Shown: positions 1 to 6,612 of the stretch, in pieces
How the letters are laid out: every line of letters starts with the position of its first letter
How positions within the stretch are numbered: the stretch's first letter is position 1
Assembly (NCBI GenBank): GCA_020216985.1
Contig: JAIWOH010000168.1
Location: forward strand, 1-10,000
Origin: Nitrospira sp.
GTDB lineage: Bacteria; Nitrospirota; Nitrospiria; Nitrospirales; Nitrospiraceae
Reading direction: 5' to 3'
Length of the DNA stretch: 10,000 bases
Translations under genes and position numbers: made by a program
The notes under the pieces: model-generated
What the model was told of the DNA's origin: nothing
The model's input: the letters and a program-made list of their open reading frames with translations, nothing else
Databases searched by the model: none

Positions 1-42
1 TGCGATGAGCACCCCCATCAAAAGATAGCGTTTGGTCATCAT
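1..42 (-). CDS. Start of an exported or membrane protein, cut by the window edge
   Basis: Reading leftward from position 42, two consecutive ATG codons begin a frame that stays open to the window edge and gives MMTKRYLLMGVLIA. A strong Shine-Dalgarno (GGGAGG, 53-48) lies 5 bases before the first ATG and 8 before the second; the second start at 39 has the more usual spacing. The short basic stretch (K4, R5) followed by hydrophobic residues is how a signal peptide or membrane anchor begins. Only 14 codons are visible, so no function can be assigned. It lies 168 bases downstream of the PepSY gene on the same strand and could be the next gene of the iron-uptake group or an independent unit. Confidence 0.6.
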   Translation of the reverse strand, partial: MMTKRYLLMGVLIA

Positions 43-182
43 CGATTCCTCCCTCATTTGCGACCGGCGGTACTTAGCAGGTTTCGCCATGACGCGCTAC
101 CGACGCCTGCCAACAGAGTCTCCGGATGCAACAGATTTTGCCGGCTGGGGGCAAACGAGCTCCCTCTCTTGATGAAAAGTGA
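43..182. other. Intergenic leader with no recognised element
   Basis: About 140 bases separate the end of the PepSY gene (plus its possible hairpin) from the partial gene at the left edge. On the minus strand this would be the 5' leader of that gene. There are short inverted matches (for example GGCG/CGCC around 65-90), but I could not match the stretch to any riboswitch class I know and saw no clear -35/-10 pair. It contains no ORF with a supported start. Confidence 0.4.
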
Positions 183-214
183 GTAGCCAGGCACAGTGGA
201 ACCAGGCTGGTTAC
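183..214. terminator. Possible hairpin at the end of the PepSY gene
   Basis: Arms GTAGCCAG (183-190) and CTGGTTAC (207-214) are complementary apart from one position, which is a G-U pair in plus-strand RNA and an A-C mismatch in minus-strand RNA. The structure overlaps the PepSY stop codon (213-211). Reading in the gene direction, TTTT follows a few bases after the stem. Reading the other way, T5 (215-219) follows immediately, but no plus-strand gene ends here. It may be a weak terminator for the receptor/PepSY unit; the evidence is thin. Confidence 0.25.
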
Positions 215-1461
215 TTTTTCTGTCTAATCCCCTTCCGCCTACACCACCACTGGTAGCATCCCGTACCAAACAGGAGAGGGCACATCAACCCCGTGGCGAC
301 GATACCCCACCGCCCAGCCAAACCCAATACTAGGCCGCTGTGCAGCGGCCACTGCCATTGCACAAAGACTTCGCCCGCTGTTCCCCTCAGAGGATCCGCC
401 ACATGCACCACCTCCCCAGAATATTGATCAATCACAATCTGCCTCATACCCCACACCCCCCATCCCAAGGGCACATGTTTTCGAAACACGTACACGCCGG
501 AGGCATGGTTCGGGACTTTAAACGAATAGAGTTTCCCATCAGGAAACTGTTGAGAACAGATTGACCATGCGTGATCGACTGAAATGGGGATCTTTCCCTC
601 GATCACGACCGATTTCACCTCTCCCACCTGCTTTACTTGGGAGAACACTCGGACCGACGCAATAAAGACGTCCGGCCAATCGAGATAAATCCCGGACAAC
701 AGCACAGCCGCCAGCATCGGCAAGAAATACATGCCCACCGTCTTGTGTACATCGTAATTCAGCCGACGGACATGTGCGCGCCATTTAATCGTCCACGCTT
801 GCCGCCAATGTCCGGAAGACGGCCACCACAGATACACACCGCTTACCAGAGTGATCAGCAAAATCATCCCAATCACAGCAACCACCGTATCACCGAGCAA
901 CGGCTCACCCACCCGTGGGAGCAGCAAGGCATAGTGCAGCGCAAAGACGAATCCGATGAACGTCCTGGGGACAGCCCCACTAAGGCCGGCCGGACGGACC
1001 AGCCTTGTCCCAGTAACTTTGGCCGTGTAGGGATCCACAAAAACGTGGTACTGAGCGAGCTCGAACGGCGTGTTAGCCTTCGGAGTGGAAGGCACGACGA
1101 CCACCACTTGGTAGGCTGTCGTTTCGTCATGCGGGTAATAGATGGTGCTGAACCGTCCACCGGGTGGCATGACCTGTTTCGCAGCTTCCAGTATTTCACC
1201 AATGGGGCGGAAGGCCACGGCCTCCGTTTGGGGAACCGCAACCCTGAACAGATCAGGATTCAACCAGGCATCGATATCCTGCCAAAACACCAAGAGGCTG
1301 CCGGTCACCCCGATGAGCACAAGAAGCGCACCGGCACTCAAACCTATGACACGATGCACGGTCAACCAGCATCGCCGACGCGCGGCCGTCCTGTTCGGGA
1401 AATGTTGCTTGCCTGCCTGCGTCATGGTCTTGAATGAACTGCGCGAACACTTGCTCGGCAT
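211..1461 (-). CDS. PepSY-associated transmembrane protein, probable siderophore-linked reductase
   Basis: The 416-residue protein has the layout of PepSY-associated TM proteins: a basic N-terminus, a first membrane helix at about 38-60, a periplasmic PepSY-like region (about 84-155), further helices at about 167-213 and 243-263, a second soluble region (about 290-357) and a final helix at about 378-404. Histidines at 36, 176, 239 and 374 sit in or beside helices, as expected for heme ligands in this family. Relatives beside siderophore receptors are thought to reduce ferric siderophore iron at the inner membrane; assigning that role here is inference from family and context. It follows the receptor gene by 38 bases and is probably co-transcribed with it. 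No start has a good Shine-Dalgarno: ATG at 1461 is given, but ATG at 1425 (MTQAGKQ) is equally possible and places the protein start closer to the first helix. Confidence 0.9.
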   Translation of the reverse strand: MPSKCSRSSFKTMTQAGKQHFPNRTAARRRCWLTVHRVIGLSAGALLVLIGVTGSLLVFWQDIDAWLNPDLFRVAVPQTEAVAFRPIGEILEAAKQVMPPGGRFSTIYYPHDETTAYQVVVVVPSTPKANTPFELAQYHVFVDPYTAKVTGTRLVRPAGLSGAVPRTFIGFVFALHYALLLPRVGEPLLGDTVVAVIGMILLITLVSGVYLWWPSSGHWRQAWTIKWRAHVRRLNYDVHKTVGMYFLPMLAAVLLSGIYLDWPDVFIASVRVFSQVKQVGEVKSVVIEGKIPISVDHAWSICSQQFPDGKLYSFKVPNHASGVYVFRKHVPLGWGVWGMRQIVIDQYSGEVVHVADPLRGTAGEVFVQWQWPLHSGLVLGLAGRWGIVATGLMCPLLFGTGCYQWWCRRKGIRQKK

Positions 1462-1499
1462 CTGCCGTTGAAGTGACTTCTGGCTCAGGTCATACTCGC

Positions 1500-3938
1500 T
1501 CAGAATCGAGCCATCACACTAAGCTCGACCGTCCGTGGCGCCCCAATCATGACTTGATTGGGATAGAAGTTTGATCCCCAGACAGCATAGGTTTCATCAA
1601 ATAGATTGCGGCCCCGCAGCGTGAGCCAAAATTGCTTGTAGGGCACCGACACCCAGGCATCCATCGTCATATATGAATGCAGCCGGACAGTATTCGCCGT
1701 ATTGTTGTAACGATCGCCCACGAACCGCCACGCAACCCCTAGATCGAACGGAATCGGCATGGGGACCCGATAGATCGTCCAGAGATTCCAGACTGTCTGC
1801 GGCACTTCAAACACCCGTTTCCCATCACGCGAGACGACGTTCCCGGAGACCAACTGCGAAAACCGATCGTATCGAGCCGACAGAAACGTGACATTGCCTT
1901 GAATGCGCCAGGCATCCGTCAGACGAACAGCGCCGTCGAACTCGATGCCGTGCGAGGACTGTCGCCCGACATTGACGGATTCCGTTTGGGATACTTGCGT
2001 CAAGATGTTTTTCCGCACGATATCAAAATAGGCGATCGTCCACTCCACGCGGTTGTCCCAGAAAGCTCCCTTCGCACCGACCTCCCACTGCTGGCCAGGA
2101 GCCAAAGCAAACCGCGACTGAAAGCGGTTTTGGGTAAAAAGACTGCTCCCGACCGTGTCCGCCGCCGTAGCGTACTGACCATACAGGGTCACCTGCGGCA
2201 GCAGGTCATACACCGCACCGGCCCGCCAGGTCGTCGGATTGAGGGACTGTTCAAAACTTGCCGCTGCATCCAACGCGCCGGCAGTCGTAAAAAAGTCTCG
2301 CTTCAAGTCGATCCAGTCTGTTCTCATTCCTGCGATCACCTTCAGATCTTTCGTCAGACTCAATTGGTCTTCGGCAAAGACCGCCGTATCCGTCAACGAC
2401 ACTTTTTGCGTCGCCAACGGCCCAAGCACAAACAAACCTGCGACCGGAGAGAACGGATCGACACTCCCACCCCCGTTGGCACTGTAGAAACTGGGCCTGG
2501 TGAAATTGGTGTACGTGAAATCAACGCCGGTGACAAATCGATTCGGGAAACGGCCTATGGGGTGATTGAGCTGCCACTCAAACCGATCACCGACGACGAA
2601 CTGATCATGCTGCACGAGAAACAAATCGCGATCAATAAGTTGGGTGCCGGTATTGAAGGTGTATGTTTCGGAATTCATCCAGTCTCGATTGGCGGTGTAG
2701 TAGTAGGTTTGATTGCGTAATTCCATGAAATTCGTCGGTTGCCACGCCGCCTTCAACTTCGACCACGTCGTCAAGGCGTTCATTTCGCTATTCTGCACAT
2801 TGTAGTTTTGGCGCAACATGCGCAGATCAATGGTTCGATCGTCGGTCGTGGTTACTACATCGCTGATTCCTTGCGTGGCAAAGGTGGCAGGCACCAGCGG
2901 TGTGCCGTAATACAGGTCTGCTCGATCGTAGGAGGCGTCAAACGAGAGCTCGAGATTGAACCGTGGCGTCACGTCGTAGAGCAAGCCGGTGGTGAGATTG
3001 TAAAACGTGTAGGGCGTGCGGGTAATCCCAAGCGTGTTGTCGGCATTTTGATAACTTAGGTCCACGCGATAATGCAGCTTGTCCGTCCCCAGCGTTCCCT
3101 CCCGCCCAATCCCCGCCCTGATGGTGTTGTATGATCCGTACGAAAGGAACACCTCTGTCTGCGAAGCCAATCGTTTGGGCCGCTTTGTCACAAGATTGAT
3201 CACTCCTCCTGTCGCCCCTTCACCATACAACACAGAGGCCGGTCCTTTCAGAATCTCGATACGATCAAGGTTCCATGAATCCCTCGGCCGCACGACAAAT
3301 CCCCTCGGTCCTACGTTCAACCCATCATAGAGCACTCGAATTTGATTGGCGGTAAACCCTCGCATGGAAAAGGTGCTCACACCGAACACCTCGCCTACAG
3401 TCACGCCGGTCGCGCTCTCCATCGCTTCCGCGACCGTTCGCTGTCCACGCTCCTGCATGGTCTGCTGAGTGATCACATCGATGCTGGCAGGAATGTCCCT
3501 CACAGTCAGTCCCAGTCGCGTGCTCCCATCGCTTTGTTCTTGTAAGCCAATCGTACCTGTTCCTTGATAGGGCATCCGCTGCTCTTGAACAACGACCGGT
3601 TCAGTGACCAGCACAGAACCTTCCTCTGCCCCTTCTGCTCTGCTCGGTTGAACTGTTCCACCCGAAGGAGCTGGAAGAGGTAACGGAGTGGATGACTCTT
3701 GCGGGGGTTGAACTTTCGCCGATTCCGGCGAAGCCACCTGATCCGACTGTGACTGTTGAGCAACTTCTGTTGGCGACGACTGGGAACGCTGTTGAGACGG
3801 CATCGGTTGGCCAGCACCAACACACGCGGTCAGAGTCATTAACAATATCGCGGCACCGATATGCCAGACGTGATGAGACACCAAAGCAACGCCCGGAGAG
3901 CACCCTAGACACACAGCGCGGCTTGACACGATTCCCAT
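1500..3938 (-). CDS. TonB-dependent siderophore receptor
   Basis: This 812-residue outer-membrane receptor would import ferric siderophores using TonB energy. The plug domain spans about 145-254, with family-typical segments: DIPASIDVITQQTMQ, SMRGF, DG(L)N, RIEILKGPASVLYGEGA and GGVINLVTKRP. The rest (about 260-812) is the 22-strand barrel and ends in Phe, as outer-membrane proteins usually do. The N-terminus is unusual: a hydrophobic segment ends in LTAC with Cys39, a lipobox-like site, followed by about 80 residues rich in Gln, Ser and Pro before the plug. TEPVVVQ at 112-118 resembles a TonB box. There is no STN signalling domain, so surface signalling to a sigma/anti-sigma pair is unlikely. 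The start at 3938 is well supported by AAGGAG placed 7 bases upstream. The PepSY protein gene follows directly. Substrate cannot be read from the sequence. Length is normal for the siderophore receptor family with an extended N-terminus. Confidence 0.95.
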   Translation of the reverse strand: MGIVSSRAVCLGCSPGVALVSHHVWHIGAAILLMTLTACVGAGQPMPSQQRSQSSPTEVAQQSQSDQVASPESAKVQPPQESSTPLPLPAPSGGTVQPSRAEGAEEGSVLVTEPVVVQEQRMPYQGTGTIGLQEQSDGSTRLGLTVRDIPASIDVITQQTMQERGQRTVAEAMESATGVTVGEVFGVSTFSMRGFTANQIRVLYDGLNVGPRGFVVRPRDSWNLDRIEILKGPASVLYGEGATGGVINLVTKRPKRLASQTEVFLSYGSYNTIRAGIGREGTLGTDKLHYRVDLSYQNADNTLGITRTPYTFYNLTTGLLYDVTPRFNLELSFDASYDRADLYYGTPLVPATFATQGISDVVTTTDDRTIDLRMLRQNYNVQNSEMNALTTWSKLKAAWQPTNFMELRNQTYYYTANRDWMNSETYTFNTGTQLIDRDLFLVQHDQFVVGDRFEWQLNHPIGRFPNRFVTGVDFTYTNFTRPSFYSANGGGSVDPFSPVAGLFVLGPLATQKVSLTDTAVFAEDQLSLTKDLKVIAGMRTDWIDLKRDFFTTAGALDAAASFEQSLNPTTWRAGAVYDLLPQVTLYGQYATAADTVGSSLFTQNRFQSRFALAPGQQWEVGAKGAFWDNRVEWTIAYFDIVRKNILTQVSQTESVNVGRQSSHGIEFDGAVRLTDAWRIQGNVTFLSARYDRFSQLVSGNVVSRDGKRVFEVPQTVWNLWTIYRVPMPIPFDLGVAWRFVGDRYNNTANTVRLHSYMTMDAWVSVPYKQFWLTLRGRNLFDETYAVWGSNFYPNQVMIGAPRTVELSVMARF

Positions 3939-4045
3939 GGCGATTCTCCTTCCACAATTTCAGCGATTCATCAAAGATTGCAGCCACAGCACGCGCGAAT
4001 ACCGCGCGGCAAATGACCGCGACCAGACGATGACAGACGAATCCC

Positions 4046-4480
4046 TCAGGCGAGAATCAGCCCAGGAGGAGCGCGTAGATGTTGTCGGAAGGAATCGTCG
4101 CACGGGGGGGGTCTATCTCGTGCAACGGGGTGAAATGAGAACTTGGTGAAAGGGGAGGACCCAGCTCCTTCTGTATCAGAAAGAACGTCAAGGATTACGT
4201 TTTGGAGAAAATGATCGGTATCCGAATCGATGTGCTCGCAGAAACTATTGCAATGCTCTCCCTTCTCCACCATGTGCGCGGTGAACGGAACAGCGCCAAA
4301 GGGAGGCACGGTACAAACGAGCCACCAATAGATGGGGGCCAGCAATACGAGGGCCGTCCACACTTTCCAATTCATTCCATCCAATAGCTTTTTCGCCACC
4401 GCCATGCTTCTGAGCGGGAAACGGATAGCCATCATCCACCAATCCCACCAAGCGCAGCCATCCGTCCTCCACCCCGGCAT
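4046..4480 (-). CDS. Small tryptophan-rich membrane protein, hypothetical, 3' end possibly frameshifted
   Basis: I do not recognise this protein. From ATG 4480, which follows GAGGAG by 4 bases, it reads 144 residues. The N-terminus is rich in Trp (WWDWWMM), then comes a basic stretch and one clear membrane segment (WTALVLLAPIYWWLV). After it there is a short region with two Cys and acidic/His residues (HCNSFCEHIDSDTDH) that could bind metal. Codon use through this part looks coding. Near the end, a run of eight C on the coding strand (4111-4104) precedes a Pro/Arg-rich tail of less natural look. Losing one C would instead give a tail ending ATIPSDNIYALLLG with a stop at 4059-4057. Other starts are ATG 4522, 4432, 4405 and 4375. 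It lies 107 bases upstream of the receptor gene on the same strand and may be a small accessory of iron uptake, but that is only position-based. Confidence 0.4.
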   Translation of the reverse strand: MPGWRTDGCAWWDWWMMAIRFPLRSMAVAKKLLDGMNWKVWTALVLLAPIYWWLVCTVPPFGAVPFTAHMVEKGEHCNSFCEHIDSDTDHFLQNVILDVLSDTEGAGSSPFTKFSFHPVARDRPPPCDDSFRQHLRAPPGLILA

Positions 4481-4865
4481 TCTTCTCCTCGAAACTGAGT
4501 GGGTCGCACGGGGCAGTTGCAACGGTGGTACCTCGTCATCGATGCGGTTTGGCTCCCTATTGCTTGACTCAGTCTTACCTAATTTTGGAGGCCTTCGCTA
4601 CCGACAGATGCTCACGCACGCTCAGGATTCAACAAATTGTTCGCAACGGTGAACGGAGACAAGGATTGAACCGGTGGAAACAGCGCGAGCCCCCCTCTTC
4701 ATCGAGACTAAGTCAGAGGAACGGTTCAGAAAAGCCAGTGAGCTTCCTCGCAACAGAAGGATCAATCGGCTCCCTTCACTCTGCTTCACTCCTCAAAAGA
4801 GGTTGTGATTCTCTCGAACTTTCGGCGCGGCGGAAACTCAGGCAATCGACCTCCGGATCTCTCCG
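4481..4865. other. Gene-free stretch between the cytochrome gene and the small membrane ORF
   Basis: About 385 bases in which I can support no gene; the open frames present are antisense or low-quality. This is where a promoter for the iron-uptake unit would be expected. I looked for a Fur box (a GATAAT repeat pattern) and for a -35/-10 pair on the minus strand and found nothing convincing. A small 4-bp CCTC/GAGG stem with an A4 loop lies near 4794-4805, too weak to call a terminator. Confidence 0.4.
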
Positions 4866-5222
4866 TCACCGTTTCGCATGAAGGGCTAAATACCGGAAGA
4901 TGGCTTCGCGATCCTGATCGGTCAATGGTGAGAGCCCCTTTTCGCGCATCAGCCCTTCCATGCGCGCCACTTCTTTTTTCCACTCGTCGAGCGTGCGGAA
5001 TCTCGGATCCGGCACTCCATGTGTGACGCCGTGATCGCCGAACGGCTGGAGATGGCAGGCTGAACACCGTTGCGCAAAGATGCGCCCGTCGGGAGTATCC
5101 AGACCGGGGATACCGGTCCAAGCCCCGCCGCAACCACCCAGCCACGCAAGAGCCAAGACGCCCGCCAGAAAACGCACCACTCGCCAGCCCTCGAATTGCC
5201 GCGTCATCACAGAGACCGCCAT
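4866..5222 (-). CDS. Mono-heme cytochrome c lipoprotein
   Basis: The 118-residue product carries a lipoprotein signal: a basic N-terminus, a hydrophobic stretch (about 18-30) and the lipobox LGGC with Cys31. One heme-attachment motif, CSACH, lies at 53-57. Met88 and Met92 in ARMEGLM are candidate sixth ligands for a low-spin heme, and the C-terminal helix (TDQDREAIFRYLALHA) matches the closing helix of class I cytochromes. It would sit anchored in the periplasm and carry electrons; partners are unknown. The start at 5222 is chosen because AAGGAG lies 7-8 bases upstream; the in-frame ATG at 5243 has no such site and would add seven charged residues ahead of the signal. It follows the TPR gene by 69 bases and is likely the last gene of the module, although I saw no strong terminator after it. 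Confidence 0.88.
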   Translation of the reverse strand: MAVSVMTRQFEGWRVVRFLAGVLALAWLGGCGGAWTGIPGLDTPDGRIFAQRCSACHLQPFGDHGVTHGVPDPRFRTLDEWKKEVARMEGLMREKGLSPLTDQDREAIFRYLALHAKR

Positions 5223-5271
5223 TGGTTCTCTCCTTCTTTCCAATCACTTGCCTTCTTCAGCCGAACGCTCT

Positions 5272-5300
5272 GCCCATTGATTCACGGGGAATCAATGGGC
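5272..5300. repeat. Perfect 12-bp inverted repeat over the TPR gene stop codon
   Basis: GCCCATTGATTC (5272-5283) and GAATCAATGGGC (5289-5300) are exact reverse complements separated by five bases (ACGGG on the plus strand). The right arm contains the last codons and the stop (5294-5292) of the TPR gene. The hairpin lies 49 bases ahead of the cytochrome start codon. No T-run follows on either strand, so it does not look like a standard intrinsic terminator. It could be a stabilising or processing hairpin in the transcript, or affect ribosome release and re-initiation between the two genes. Confidence 0.8.
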
Positions 5301-6386
5301 TCGAATGGCCGCCGCTCTGTCTGCGATGAGTCCGGCTTCCAACCGTTGTCCCATGTCTCTTAGCAACGACGCGTACCGATCCAACGTCACCGCGAGCAAT
5401 GGATGCTCCCGCCCCATGGTTTTCTGCTGGATGACCAACGCCCGTTCGTATCGAAGCTTGGCCTCATCCACAAATCCTCGTTCATGAAGCAACCACGCCC
5501 AATTGGCCAGAATTCTTCCCGTGAGCGACGCTTCCGCGCCCGACGTCGCCTCGCTGACGACCAATGCCTCGCGATAGTATCGGTCCGCCAGTTCCGGCAG
5601 TCCTTGGGTATGATACAAATTGGCGATGTTGTTGAGCGAAATCGCCACGGCCGGATGACGATCACCGAAACGAGCCCGCCGCAAGATCAAGGCTTCTTCA
5701 TACAGCGGTTCGGCATAAGCGTAGAGGCCCTTCTCTTTGTACAGAGCGGCCAAGTTATTCAGGAGCGGAGCCCGGTTGCCGGTTTCATCCTGCCCTGCTC
5801 CTTGGAGAAGAGAGACCGCCAAATGAAAGAGTGCTTCCGCCTCGACAAACCGTCCCTGTTTCCGATACAGGCCGGCCAGATTGTTGTATCCGATCGCCAT
5901 ATCGGGATGTCCGCAACCGAGATTTCGCTCGCCGATCTGAAGGGACCGGAGATACGCCCGTTCGGCACGTTCATCGTCTCCTTCTTCCTGATAAATCTCT
6001 GCAAGATTGTGGAGGGTGGACGCCGCCTCCGGGTGATCCAACCCGTGCGTGCGCTCCCAGATTTCCAACGCCTGCTCATAGTACGGCTTCGCTCGGTCAT
6101 AGTGTCCTTCTTCTTGAAAGACCAGACCCAACTGGTTCAGCGTCGCGGCCATTCGCACGTCGTTCGGCCCCACCCGTTCCAATTCGCGGCCGGCCAATAA
6201 CAAGAACCCCTCCGCTTCTCGATAGCGAGCCTGCTCGCGCGCGGCAATCGCCGCGTTGAGCAGTGCCTCCCAGTTTTCCGCCTCGTCGGCAAAAACCGGA
6301 ATGGCAAGAACCGGCACGCAAGCGATCGTTGCCAGGATGACGGCCGTAACGCCTGCGTTCCGCAGACGCCCTGTCATCCAAAACAT
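5292..6386 (-). CDS. Secreted tetratricopeptide repeat protein, kinesin light chain type
   Basis: The 364-residue protein begins with a signal peptide (hydrophobic core about 11-31, likely cleavage after VFA at 33) and is then almost entirely TPR. I count eight units of about 42 residues, starting near 36, 78, 120, 163, 206, 247, 288 and 331. They carry the kinesin light chain pattern: LNNLA.LY...G, A..YY..AL, then a loop such as GLDHPE, GDRHPA or GREHPL before the next helix. Such proteins act as binding scaffolds; the partner is unknown, but the location should be the periplasm or outer surface. The start at 6386 is chosen because GGAGG lies 7 bases upstream; the open frame continues to 6503, but those extra codons would put the signal peptide internally. 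The previous gene ends 226 bases upstream, so this gene may have its own promoter. The stop lies inside a perfect hairpin. Confidence 0.9.
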   Translation of the reverse strand: MFWMTGRLRNAGVTAVILATIACVPVLAIPVFADEAENWEALLNAAIAAREQARYREAEGFLLLAGRELERVGPNDVRMAATLNQLGLVFQEEGHYDRAKPYYEQALEIWERTHGLDHPEAASTLHNLAEIYQEEGDDERAERAYLRSLQIGERNLGCGHPDMAIGYNNLAGLYRKQGRFVEAEALFHLAVSLLQGAGQDETGNRAPLLNNLAALYKEKGLYAYAEPLYEEALILRRARFGDRHPAVAISLNNIANLYHTQGLPELADRYYREALVVSEATSGAEASLTGRILANWAWLLHERGFVDEAKLRYERALVIQQKTMGREHPLLAVTLDRYASLLRDMGQRLEAGLIADRAAAIRAH

Positions 6387-6612
6387 ACCGCCCCCTCCAC
6401 TCATGCCTTTTCTCACATCCGCATGCCCCGCTCCTGCTTGGCGGCTTTCAATCTTCCTCTTCATCATTCCGCTTGTCATGCTCGGTAGTGGGTTCAGCTT
6501 CACGGATTTTCTGGAAAAACGCTACCGATCCCTGCTCCTGGTGCTACCGGTTGCACGTAATTCTTTCAGCGATCAACGACGCCGGCCTTTTCTCGAGGAA
6601 ATCCGTTGCCAC
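6387..6612. other. Intergenic region ahead of the TPR gene
   Basis: This 226-base gap is the longest within the right-hand cluster. On the minus strand it holds two copies of CGGTAGC and a third CGGTAG close together (about 6482-6550), one of them followed by T5; none forms a strong hairpin with that run. It contains no separate gene that I can support. A promoter for the TPR/cytochrome pair or a terminator for the upstream genes could be here, but no sequence motif proves either. Confidence 0.35.

Noticed and set aside
43..210. Cobalamin, c-di-GMP or fluoride riboswitch ahead of the left-edge gene
   Set aside because: Some short fragments (GCGAAACC, GGAGAC) recall parts of such elements, but the conserved cores and pairing order are absent.
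637..1437. A long plus-strand open frame (266 codons) opposite the PepSY gene
   Set aside because: Its product is rich in Arg, His, Pro and Gln without domains, and it lies antisense to a clearly recognisable membrane protein gene.
1899..2720. A 273-codon plus-strand frame opposite the receptor gene
   Set aside because: It is antisense to the siderophore receptor barrel and shows no recognisable domain or supported start.
3939..4045. Fur box ahead of the receptor gene
   Set aside because: The region lacks a GATAAT-type repeat on either strand; any similarity was below what random sequence gives.
4786..5247. A 153-codon minus-strand frame overlapping the cytochrome gene
   Set aside because: It is in another frame of the cytochrome gene. 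The cytochrome frame has a lipobox, CSACH and a good ribosome binding site; this one has an Arg/Ser/Gly-rich composition typical of a shadow frame.
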